29,466 nucleotides of DNA, taken from a virus. The position numbers and the translations under genes are program-made. The number at the start of each line of letters is the position of its first letter. The first letter of the stretch is position 1. The DNA lies in IMG/VR virus record IMGVR_UViG_3300018013_000023, positions 1 to 29,466 of that record; one strand, 5' to 3'. Shown piece by piece: positions 14,365 to 19,791 of the stretch. The notes below the pieces were generated by a model. It was not told the DNA's origin, made no database searches, and saw only the letters and a list, made by a program, of their open reading frames with translations.

Positions 14365-15015
14365 ATGGAATTTTCTGAGCGGCTGTTTTTGAGGCGTAAA
14401 CGGCTGAAACTCACACAGGATGGGTTGGCCGCGAGATCCGGCGTGTCGAAACGGGCTATCGTTGAATACGAGAAGGGGGCAAAACCGACCGGCTCAATCT
14501 TGGAGAAGCTCGCCTCGGCGCTCGACGTGAGCCCGGCATGGCTCCTAGGCGGTGAGGGGCCGCCCCACGGCATGGATGCCATTCCGGGCGAGGCCAGTCG
14601 GGTTTACTCGATCATGGCGACCGACACACTGGCGCGTCATCTCGCTGACCTGGCCAAAAGACTGATCACGACAGAAGCGGACCATTGGCCGCGTCTGGTG
14701 CCCGATCTTCAAGCCATCGTCAAGGAACTGGCGCTCCGGGCGCGCGGAATTGCGCCCAATGCCCCCGAGGCCCCCGGCGATGCGGAAACAGAGCAAGGGG
14801 CCCTCAGGCCGCCTTTGCTCGACAACTCTGGCCATCCAGTCAGTTCAGATCTGGCCGCCGGCATCGCGGAGGCCGGACGCCGTGCAGGCGAGCTTGCCTC
14901 TCGCGAGCCGCAAGGGCATCGAGAATCTTCGCCTTCACGCGCAACTGGTGAAGCCACCGGGCATAGATCCTCGCGGCGGCCCGGCATTGTGAAGCCGTCC
15001 ACTGGCCCGCAATGA
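14365..15015 (+). CDS. XRE-family repressor (phage C1-like)
   Basis: The protein has 216 residues from ATG 14365, chosen because the conserved HTH begins there; an upstream in-frame ATG at 14278 would reach into the divergent gene. Residues about 5-60 are a classic Cro/C1 HTH: FLRRKRLKLTQDGLAARSGV, SKRAIVEYEKG, and a final helix ending SPAWLLGG. Residues 75-135 are helical and may dimerise. No S24 LexA-type catalytic Ser/Lys domain is visible, so RecA-type self-cleavage is not supported. The last 60-80 residues are low complexity and overlap an antisense small gene, so the true C-terminus may be poorly constrained. It probably holds the early operon silent in the lysogen. Confidence 0.85.
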   Translation: MEFSERLFLRRKRLKLTQDGLAARSGVSKRAIVEYEKGAKPTGSILEKLASALDVSPAWLLGGEGPPHGMDAIPGEASRVYSIMATDTLARHLADLAKRLITTEADHWPRLVPDLQAIVKELALRARGIAPNAPEAPGDAETEQGALRPPLLDNSGHPVSSDLAAGIAEAGRRAGELASREPQGHRESSPSRATGEATGHRSSRRPGIVKPSTGPQ

Positions 15016-15058
15016 GCTCAAGATCTGGCTCCAACGTAATGATCGGTCGTTTCTTCAT
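14840..15058 (-). CDS. Possible small antisense gene
   Basis: This 72-residue frame begins MKKRPIITLEPDLELIAGQ with an AGGA ribosome site 8 nt before ATG 15058. It is convergent with, and overlaps by 176 nt, the low-complexity end of the repressor gene. Its composition (TASQCRAAARIYARWLHQLR, amphipathic helix with WxxQLR) looks more protein-like than the overlapped repressor tail. It may be a genuine short helical protein. It may equally be chance; comparison between relatives would settle it. Confidence 0.35.
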   Translation of the reverse strand: MKKRPIITLEPDLELIAGQWTASQCRAAARIYARWLHQLRVKAKILDALAARERQARLHGVRPPRCRRPDLN

Positions 15059-15129
15059 GGCGATGATCCTGCCGTCCAGTGGTGGGACAAAGGCTGTCCA
15101 ACCCTGCCAAAAAAAATCAGGAAGGAAGT

Positions 15130-15585
15130 ATGAGCAGTTATTACTTAATGGTCGGTGAGAAGCGCGAAGGCCCTTTTGACTTCGAGGCGCTCGACGAGAT
15201 GGTCAAGTCGGGCCGATTTGGGCCGGACATCCTCTTCGCCGAGGAAGGCGGGGCTCAGTGGCTGCCCGTAACGCAGTGGCCCACGTTGCTGCAGGACGCC
15301 GCCGAGCCGGTCCAGGCATCCGGCCCTTCGGCGAGGGATGGGGCGTCATCTGCTGAGGCCGAACCCCTTGCCTCGAAGGGCGACGGGTTCGTGTCCATCG
15401 CCAAGGTAGCCTGGGCGATAGGCGCGCTCTGCTTCGTGTTCGGTCTCTTCACGACGATCGAGAACGACCACAATTCGGGCGGGGCCGGCTACCCGGCTGC
15501 CGGCGCATTTCTGGCGCTCGGGATGTGGCTCTATTTGACCGGCCAAGTGATCCTTGCGCGGGCGGCAATCGAGCGCCAGCGTTGA
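15130..15585 (+). CDS. GYF_2-domain membrane protein, likely moron
   Basis: The protein has 151 residues from ATG 15130 behind GGAAGGAAGT. Residues 1-50 are a GYF_2 (DUF4339) domain: YYLMVGEKREGPFDFEALDE, then GRFGPDILFAEEGGAQWLPV. These domains are common in bacterial membrane proteins and are thought to bind peptides. An Ala/Pro/Ser-rich linker follows, then two membrane helices (about 93-112, KVAWAIGALCFVFGLF, and about 124-145, AAGAFLALGMWLYLTGQVIL). The gene is rightward, next to the repressor, and ends before a strong terminator and host-type repeats. It is not part of any Mu core function, so a lysogeny-expressed moron is inferred. Confidence 0.8.
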   Translation: MSSYYLMVGEKREGPFDFEALDEMVKSGRFGPDILFAEEGGAQWLPVTQWPTLLQDAAEPVQASGPSARDGASSAEAEPLASKGDGFVSIAKVAWAIGALCFVFGLFTTIENDHNSGGAGYPAAGAFLALGMWLYLTGQVILARAAIERQR

Positions 15586-15588
15586 AGG

Positions 15589-15655
15589 TTGAGTGTTGAA
15601 CGTTGAACGTTGAGCGTTGAACGTTTAACTTTCAACTTCCAACTTCCAACTCTTG
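15589..15655. repeat. GTTGAAC-type short tandem repeat
   Basis: A run of GTTGAAGG, GTTGAGT, GTTGAACG units passes into complementary CAACTTC units, so the RNA could fold (GTTGAAC...TTTCAAC). Runs of this kind are frequent between genes in verrucomicrobial genomes as I know them. Its function is unknown; it separates the GYF_2 gene from its terminator. Confidence 0.75.
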
Positions 15656-15687
15656 ACAGCCGCGCGGCGGTCTGCCAGGATATCCGC

Positions 15688-15717
15688 ACCTCAACCCCCC
15701 AGGGCTGAGGTTTTTTT
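15688..15717 (+). terminator. Rho-independent terminator
   Basis: ACCTCAACCC and GGGCTGAGGT form a near-perfect stem with one mismatch around a CCCA loop, followed at once by seven T residues. It ends the repressor/GYF_2 transcript and insulates the late operon. Confidence 0.85.
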
Positions 15718-15718
15718 G

Positions 15719-15804
15719 TGGAGTGCGGTGGCAAGCGGAGCGTGACACCGCTTTGGTTCGCCCCGAAAAGCGCCGTCGCGGCTCCGGTCTGCCGGTGCAC
15801 TCCA
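15719..15804. repeat. 86-bp imperfect inverted-repeat element (REP/MITE-like)
   Basis: The element has perfect 8-bp ends, TGGAGTGC and GCACTCCA, and imperfectly complementary arms of about 34 bp (GCAAGCGGAGCG...GACACCGC against GCGCCGTCGCGGCTCCGG). It lies directly after the terminator. I associate this form with dispersed non-coding elements in Verrucomicrobia. It carries no gene. Confidence 0.7.
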
Positions 15805-15845
15805 AGATTCTTCCAGGAAAAAGCGAGATAAGCCTACCGTCCGTT

Positions 15846-15873
15846 TTGTACCCCGGATGAGGCGTGATTTAAT
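15846..15873 (+). promoter_or_regulatory. Weak candidate late promoter
   Basis: TTGTAC and TTTAAT are 16 nt apart and 25 nt before the first late gene. The -10 matches consensus at five of six positions, the -35 at three. In Mu-type phages late promoters often lack a -35 and need an activator, so a weak -35 would be acceptable. The remainder of 15805-15898 holds nothing else that I can name. Confidence 0.3.
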
Positions 15874-15898
15874 CGCACCGTCAGTGAACCAAAATACT

Positions 15899-16612
15899 AT
15901 GAACGCATTCATCCAAGCCTTCCAGGGCAAGAAAACCCACCTGACGAGTTGGCTCGTCATCCTCCTCCTCCTCGGCCAGTGGCAACACTGGTGGACGATT
16001 CCCAACGAAATCTACCTAGCCCTTTGCGCGCTGGCGCTGACGTTCCTGCGCGCGGGCGTGGCCCGCGACATCGGCGATGCCTCGCTCGGAGCGCCGGCTT
16101 CAGCCGGCTTATCCGCCCCGACCACCGCCCAGGCCGCGCCGAACACTGGCCAGCCCCCCAGCGTCGTGGACGCCCGGCCGGGCGGCCTCGGCGCGGCGAT
16201 GCTCTGGACCTTCGTCCAGGGAACCATTGCCATCCTGGCCGGCAGTGGCGTCTGCCTCTGGCTCGTGCTGCTCTCGCCAGGCTGTGCGACGCAACTCGCC
16301 CCTGGCGGCGTCTATTCCGGCGATCCATTCCTCTACTGGGCCGATCAGACGGTCGTTACAACTACGACTGCGCTGGATGACTTCGAGGCCTGGGAATTGG
16401 TGAACTACAGCTACCTCACTGCCAACGCGCCCGGCGTGGTCGAGACCGCGGAAATCATCCGGACCAACGCCCCGGCCTGCTACAACGACTACCTGAGCGC
16501 CCGGTCGGCATACAAACTCCTCTTCTCGGCCGCTTCGAGCAACGGCCTCCTGTCGGCCGTCATGACCTACACCAACCTGCAATCGGGCGCGGTGACCAAC
16601 GCTATTCCGTAG
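15899..16612 (+). CDS. Membrane protein with internal lipobox, lysis-region candidate
   Basis: The protein has 237 residues from ATG 15899. Two membrane helices lie at about 16-28 (TSWLVILLLLGQW) and 38-51 (IYLALCALALTFL), followed by an Ala/Pro/Gly linker that includes a translated GCCGGCTTCAGC repeat (APASAGLSAP, 65-74). Residue M101 then begins a typical lipoprotein signal: hydrophobic 108-125 ending LLSPGC with Cys129. The C-terminal 100 residues are polar and helical. This looks like a holin- or antiholin-like membrane protein joined to a phage lipoprotein, or two products with an internal start. It is the first late gene, where Mu-type phages place lysis genes. No direct family hit is claimed. 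Confidence 0.6.
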   Translation: MNAFIQAFQGKKTHLTSWLVILLLLGQWQHWWTIPNEIYLALCALALTFLRAGVARDIGDASLGAPASAGLSAPTTAQAAPNTGQPPSVVDARPGGLGAAMLWTFVQGTIAILAGSGVCLWLVLLSPGCATQLAPGGVYSGDPFLYWADQTVVTTTTALDDFEAWELVNYSYLTANAPGVVETAEIIRTNAPACYNDYLSARSAYKLLFSAASSNGLLSAVMTYTNLQSGAVTNAIP

Positions 16613-16655
16613 CCAGTCCGGCTCATCAATCCAACCATCCACCAATCCAGTTCTT

Positions 16656-16961
16656 ATGACCACGTTTCAAACTGTCGAAATCGTCGCCGAAGACGCCCTG
16701 AACGTCATCAACACCGTCCTGCCATTCGTGGAGAAGGCCATGCCTGTGGTTGCGGCCGCGGGCGGCCCCATCGGCCTGGGCGTCTCCGCGGCGGCCGCGT
16801 TGCTCCCCTTGCTCCAGCAGATCCCGACCGGGACCGTCATCACGGTCGCCCAGCAATCCGCCCTGGCCGCCCGCATTGCGGCGTTGCCGGGGATGTTCAC
16901 CGGCCCCGAGTGGAAGCCGCGCCCCGCGCTCCCCGCGCCCGCACCGGCCCCGGCGAAGTAA
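16656..16961 (+). CDS. Small hydrophobic late protein
   Basis: This is a 101-residue protein. Residues 10-55 are Ala/Val/Leu-rich with amphipathic or weakly membrane-type stretches (VVAAAGGPIGLGVSAAAALL). The C-terminus is a Pro/Ala tail (PRPALPAPAPAPAK). It lies between two probable lysis-region genes. A membrane-associated role is possible, but no family is recognised. Confidence 0.6.
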   Translation: MTTFQTVEIVAEDALNVINTVLPFVEKAMPVVAAAGGPIGLGVSAAAALLPLLQQIPTGTVITVAQQSALAARIAALPGMFTGPEWKPRPALPAPAPAPAK

Positions 16962-16972
16962 CCGCAGAGAAC

Positions 16973-17278
16973 ATGAAACCGCACATCGAACAGACGGTGA
17001 GCGACCTGCGCGAGCAGGTCGCCTGCGTCCAGCGCGTCATCGATCTCCTCGAGCGCCTGGTCGCCCTCAAGTATGAACTGCGCGCAACCCTGCTTCCCGA
17101 GAGGGACGCGCCGGTCCGCAACGGCGCGCCCACGCTTGCCGGCCCCCATCCCACCCGCGTCCAGGAATGTGGCGCACGCCCTTCCAAACGCCGCGTAGCG
17201 GCGTCTCGGCAGGGCGCCGCCATAAAGCCAAGCCGGCCCGCGGACGCCGATCTCTCGCCGCGCCAGAAGCTTCTCTAG
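16973..17278 (+). CDS. Small late protein ending at an in-frame amber codon
   Basis: This 101-residue protein starts at ATG 16973, 11 nt after the previous stop. Residues 1-45 form a coiled-coil-like helix (QTVSDLREQVACVQRVIDLL). Residues 73-83 (RRVAASRQGAA) are a translated palindromic repeat. It stops at TAG 17276-17278, but the same frame continues for 36 further codons (LEEALAVRDSHRAAGREK...QADQ-like helix) to TAA 17387-17389, still with coiled-coil character. The gene may therefore be truncated by a CAG-to-TAG change, or read through at low level. Other genes here use TAG as a normal stop, so a changed code is unlikely. Function is unknown. Confidence 0.55.
   Translation: MKPHIEQTVSDLREQVACVQRVIDLLERLVALKYELRATLLPERDAPVRNGAPTLAGPHPTRVQECGARPSKRRVAASRQGAAIKPSRPADADLSPRQKLL
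17191..17221. repeat. Palindromic REP-like element inside a gene
   Basis: CCGCGTAGCGGCGTCTCGGC followed by AGGGCGCCGCC; almost identical to the copies at 20966 and 26701. It is translated in frame in the small late gene. Confidence 0.75.
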
Positions 17279-17389
17279 CTCGAAGAGGCCCTTGCCGTCC
17301 GCGATTCCCATCGCGCGGCCGGCAGGGAGAAGATGGCCAAAGCGTATCAGCAAAAGGCCGACCAGCTCCAAGCCGCGCTCGACAAGTAA

Positions 17390-17410
17390 CACTCGACACT
17401 CGACACTCGG
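17390..17410. repeat. CACTCGA tandem repeat
   Basis: Three 7-bp units (CACTCGA, CACTCGA, CACTCGG) directly follow the TAA at 17387-17389 and precede the next late gene. The same CACTCGACAC string recurs at about 18829. No function is evident. Confidence 0.6.
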
Positions 17411-17419
17411 CCCTCTCCC

Positions 17420-17860
17420 ATGCTCGCCCAACTCGACTCCGTTCCTGCTTCCATCGCCGCCTGGCTCGCCTGCCTGTTCTTCCTGGTGGCCCTGCTGAAC
17501 AGCCTTATCAAGTTCAAGCGCAACGTCTGGCCGGAGGATAAGCCCGAGGGACGAGCCATCAGCCCTCAGCCGCTTGGAGTCAGGATCGAGCACGGCCTGG
17601 TGACCGACGCGGCCTGCAAAGCGCGACACCAGACCATCGAGGGCGAGCTCGGCAGCCTGCGCACCATCCGCGAAGAGGACACCAAGGCGGCCGGGTTGAG
17701 CCGCAAGGCAATCTACGAAAAAATCGAGGAGAAGGACGAAGCCATGCGCCGGCACATCGAGAGCGTCCGCGTAGAGCTCTCCGAGAAGATCGACGGCACA
17801 CCCGACCGCATCATCGCCATCCTTCGCAATTTTGGAGTGATCGGGAAGGCGAGCCGCTAA
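17420..17860 (+). CDS. Membrane-anchored coiled-coil protein (gp25/DUF2730- or spanin-like)
   Basis: This is a 146-residue protein. One N-terminal membrane helix (about 11-30, SIAAWLACLFFLVALLNSL) is followed by basic residues, then a Pro-containing loop, then a long charged coiled coil (about 55-125, LGSLRTIREEDTKAAG...KIEEKDEAMRRHIE). The layout matches both Mu gp25/DUF2730 proteins, which sit just before the terminase genes, and i-spanins of the Rz type. Position between lysis-type and packaging genes fits either. No endolysin is visible next to it. Confidence 0.65.
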   Translation: MLAQLDSVPASIAAWLACLFFLVALLNSLIKFKRNVWPEDKPEGRAISPQPLGVRIEHGLVTDAACKARHQTIEGELGSLRTIREEDTKAAGLSRKAIYEKIEEKDEAMRRHIESVRVELSEKIDGTPDRIIAILRNFGVIGKASR

Positions 17861-17869
17861 TCCACGCTG

Positions 17870-18142
17870 ATGAACTTGACGCCGGAACTACGAGAGCAGG
17901 TGCGCTTGAGCCTGTTGCGCTACGGCCTGGGCACTTTCACCGTAGGCCTGGCGCGGCAATACCTCGCCTCCGAGGGCTTCCGCGGCCTGAGCCGGGAGGA
18001 TGTCCAGGCGGAGATCGATTACCTGGCCGATGCGGGCAAGGGCCTGCTGGCCCACGAGAGCAAGCCGGTCTCCCCCGAAGTGCGGAAGTACAAAACCACG
18101 GCGGCCGGCCGGGACTACCTGGCCGAACAGGGAGTTGCCTGA
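17870..18142 (+). CDS. Small winged-helix-like late protein (gp26 position)
   Basis: This is a 90-residue protein. Helices at about 3-30 (PELREQVRLSLLRYGLGTFT) and about 40-56 (SREDVQAEIDYLADAG), followed by a wing-like strand pair (LLAHESKPVSPEVRKYKTTA), suggest a winged helix. It lies where Mu has gp26, between the membrane protein and the small terminase. Its stop overlaps the ATG of a repeat-derived small frame (TGATG). Role in packaging is inferred by position. Confidence 0.65.
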   Translation: MNLTPELREQVRLSLLRYGLGTFTVGLARQYLASEGFRGLSREDVQAEIDYLADAGKGLLAHESKPVSPEVRKYKTTAAGRDYLAEQGVA

Positions 18143-18276
18143 TGAACCGCAAAGAACGCAGAGAACACAGAGACGGCGGTCTTTCGGCTGGCGACGCTCC
18201 GACTGACGCTCTTTGCGTTCTTTGCGTTCTTTGCGGCCATTCCGCACTCCGCATTCCTCACTCCGCACTCGAATGA
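18142..18276 (+). CDS. Repeat-derived mini-ORF bridging two late genes
   Basis: This 44-codon frame begins at an ATG overlapping the previous stop (TGATG) and ends overlapping the next start (ATGA). It is almost wholly made of the AACCGCAAAGAACGC host-type inverted repeat, giving MNRKERREHRD and CVLCVLCGH. Translation would couple the two neighbours, but a functional protein is doubtful. Confidence 0.25.
   Translation: MNRKERREHRDGGLSAGDAPTDALCVLCVLCGHSALRIPHSALE
18145..18236. repeat. AACCGCAAAGAACGC inverted repeat
   Basis: The left arm (18145-18172) and right arm (18209-18236) are complementary over about 28 bases with a few mismatches, around a 36-nt loop, so the late mRNA could form a long hairpin here. 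The same unit appears singly at 22220 and at 26227. I associate it with verrucomicrobial intergenic regions. Confidence 0.8.
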
Positions 18277-18818
18277 GAAAGCCCCGCTCAGACGCCATCC
18301 TGTTGAACCTGCCGGAAGACCAGCAGGCGAAGCTCGCTGACTGGTTGCTCTCGGGCGTGCCCTACCATGAGGCCCGCCTTCTGACCGAGAAAGAGTTCGG
18401 CGTCACCCTGCGCTCGCTCGATCCCTTCAAGCGGTTCTGGCAGGACGTTTGCACCCCGCACCTGCTCGAGCGCCGGCGCCGCGCGGTCACCACCGCCGAT
18501 GAACGCGCCGAAGACGCGAAGGCGCACCCGGCCCAGTTCGACGCCGCCACGCTCGACGCTATCAAACAGAAGGCCTACGAGATCTCCGAGTCGCCCCAGG
18601 CAAAACCCCAGGAGGTCAAGACTATCCTTGCCTTGCTCCTCAAGGTCCGCGACCAGGACCTTCAAGAGCGCCGCCTGGGCTTCGACCAGACCCGCTTCAG
18701 CGAGGCCTCCCGCACAAAACAGCAGGCCGGCCTCGAGTGGGTTGCGGACGCCTTCAAGGACAACCCCGCCGCCCTGGCCAAATACCAGGAAGCCCGCGCC
18801 ATGATCGAACCAGCATGA
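18273..18818 (+). CDS. Mu gp27-like small terminase candidate (DUF3486-like)
   Basis: This is a 181-residue basic, helical protein from ATG 18273. The N-terminus (LPEDQQAKLADWLLSGVPYH followed by EKEFGVT) has an HTH-like arrangement typical of gp27/DUF3486 proteins that select phage DNA for packaging. The centre holds a basic block (LERRRRAVTTADERAED). The C-terminal half is a long helical region (TLDAIKQKAYEISES, then KVRDQDLQERRLGFDQTRF) often seen in this family. In Mu gp27 precedes the large terminase gp28; here three small genes intervene. Assignment rests on layout and position. Confidence 0.7.
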   Translation: MRKPRSDAILLNLPEDQQAKLADWLLSGVPYHEARLLTEKEFGVTLRSLDPFKRFWQDVCTPHLLERRRRAVTTADERAEDAKAHPAQFDAATLDAIKQKAYEISESPQAKPQEVKTILALLLKVRDQDLQERRLGFDQTRFSEASRTKQQAGLEWVADAFKDNPAALAKYQEARAMIEPA

Positions 18819-19033
18819 ACCTTCCCCACTCGACACCCGATTCTCAGCCCTCGGCCCTTTTGTCCCAGGATGCGCCGGAAGACCGCCCAGGTAAGAAAGT
18901 GGCGGCTCGCGTCTGGAGCCACCTATTCAAGGCGCCTGCGCATTCTTCAAGGCGGTTTAGAGCCAGTGGCAGGATCGCGACCCGGCTCCGTAAACCCGCT
19001 TTTGGCCCTCTGGCCGGAGGGGCGCCATGCTGA
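18815..19033 (+). CDS. Small basic hypothetical ORF
   Basis: This 72-residue frame begins with an ATGA overlap and ends overlapping the next start (ATGCTGA). The sequence is Ser/Pro-rich then basic (SSRRFRASGRIATRLRK). The overlaps support translation, but the composition is not clearly protein-like. Part of the DNA (CACTCGACACCCGATTCTCA) resembles local repeats. It could be untranslated spacer. Confidence 0.35.
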   Translation: MNLPHSTPDSQPSALLSQDAPEDRPGKKVAARVWSHLFKAPAHSSRRFRASGRIATRLRKPAFGPLAGGAPC

Positions 19034-19440
19034 CACCCACGCGCCTCTTGATCGGCGTGGCGGCCCTGCGCGCGGTCACGCGCCAATTCGGCGTGGGCAC
19101 AATCGCCATGGACCTCCCCGTCTGCCCGCAGATATTCTATTGGCCGCGCGTTGCGGCGATGACCCTCTGTCTCGAAGGCGGCCTGAATGCCGACGAGACC
19201 AGCCGGCTTTTCAATTGCAGCCCCAAAATGGTTGCGACCGTCTCCGAAGCCAACGCGTTCCGCTTGAAGATCGATCCGCACTGGCGCCGGGCCATGTCCG
19301 ACGCCCTGGACAATTTCAACGAACTGCTGGCCGCATACGCTGAAACCGTCTCGTTTCCCGAGCCCGAAAAGGCTGAGACCGAGGAAGAAGAAAAGGGCCG
19401 CCTCAAACGCCTCGAGAGCCTGGCAAGTTTCTCCACATGA
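19027..19440 (+). CDS. Late protein with DnaA-domain-IV-like module
   Basis: The protein has 137 residues. Residues about 8-95 follow DnaA domain IV: a lead helix (LIGVAALRAVTRQFGV), FYWPRVAAMTLCLEGGLNAD, ETSRLFNCS, then a recognition-helix-like KMVATVSEANAF. The WPR is shared with the ParB-like and the best stand-alone early copies. The DHTTVLHA part is replaced. The C-terminus is a Glu/Lys-rich helix. It lies just before an excisionase-like HTH gene and the terminase, so a packaging or regulatory DNA-binding role is inferred. Confidence 0.7.
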   Translation: MLTPTRLLIGVAALRAVTRQFGVGTIAMDLPVCPQIFYWPRVAAMTLCLEGGLNADETSRLFNCSPKMVATVSEANAFRLKIDPHWRRAMSDALDNFNELLAAYAETVSFPEPEKAETEEEEKGRLKRLESLASFST

Positions 19441-19775
19441 AAACCAAACCATTGCCGCAACGCATGCCAGCGGCGCCCCCTCTCAATGGAGCCGCCCGGC
19501 GCCGGTCCTCGGGCGCGAAGTTCAATTTCACCAAGCCCCCCGTCGCCATGGTTATGCCCGCCCTCCCTCGCCAGGCAGGGCCGTTCCCCGAGCCCCCCTT
19601 GCTCACCGTCTCCCAAGTCGCACGGCGCCTAAACGTCAGCCGCTGCCACGTCAGCCAGCTTATTGAGGCGCGCTCCTTGCCCGCCATCAATGTCGGGACC
19701 GGGGCCTACAAGTTCTGGCGCATCCCCGTCGCCGCCTTTGAGGCCTTCCTCAAAGCGCGAGTGCTGAGCCAATGA
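19437..19775 (+). CDS. Excisionase-family HTH protein
   Basis: This is a 112-residue protein with an ATGA overlap at its start. The first 50 residues are basic and Pro/Ala-rich. Residues about 55-108 are a typical HTH_17 (excisionase/MerR-like) domain: LLTVSQVARRLNVSRCHVSQ, LIEARSLPAINVG, then WRIPVAAFEAFLKAR. Such proteins bind DNA as winged helices. Immediately before the large terminase it could act as the DNA-recognition partner in packaging, or as a late regulator; the sequence does not decide. Confidence 0.8.
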   Translation: MKTKPLPQRMPAAPPLNGAARRRSSGAKFNFTKPPVAMVMPALPRQAGPFPEPPLLTVSQVARRLNVSRCHVSQLIEARSLPAINVGTGAYKFWRIPVAAFEAFLKARVLSQ

Positions 19776-19791
19776 ACCCGAGCAAGCCACA

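Noticed and set aside
14365-15015. LexA/S24-type autocleavable repressor
   Set aside because: No Ala-Gly cleavage site or Ser/Lys catalytic pattern is visible behind the HTH.
15589-15655. CRISPR-like array at the GTTGAAC repeats
   Set aside because: Units are 7-8 bp, directly adjacent and without unique spacers of constant length.
16973-17389. Alternative genetic code with TAG read as Gln
   Set aside because: Several other genes here (for example at 16610, 28970 and 13044) end normally at TAG, so a global recoding is not supported.
17390-17410. CACTCGA tandem units considered as an attachment site or iteron
   Set aside because: The 21-bp run lies between late genes in the middle of the phage, has no partner at an end, and similar strings occur elsewhere in spacers.
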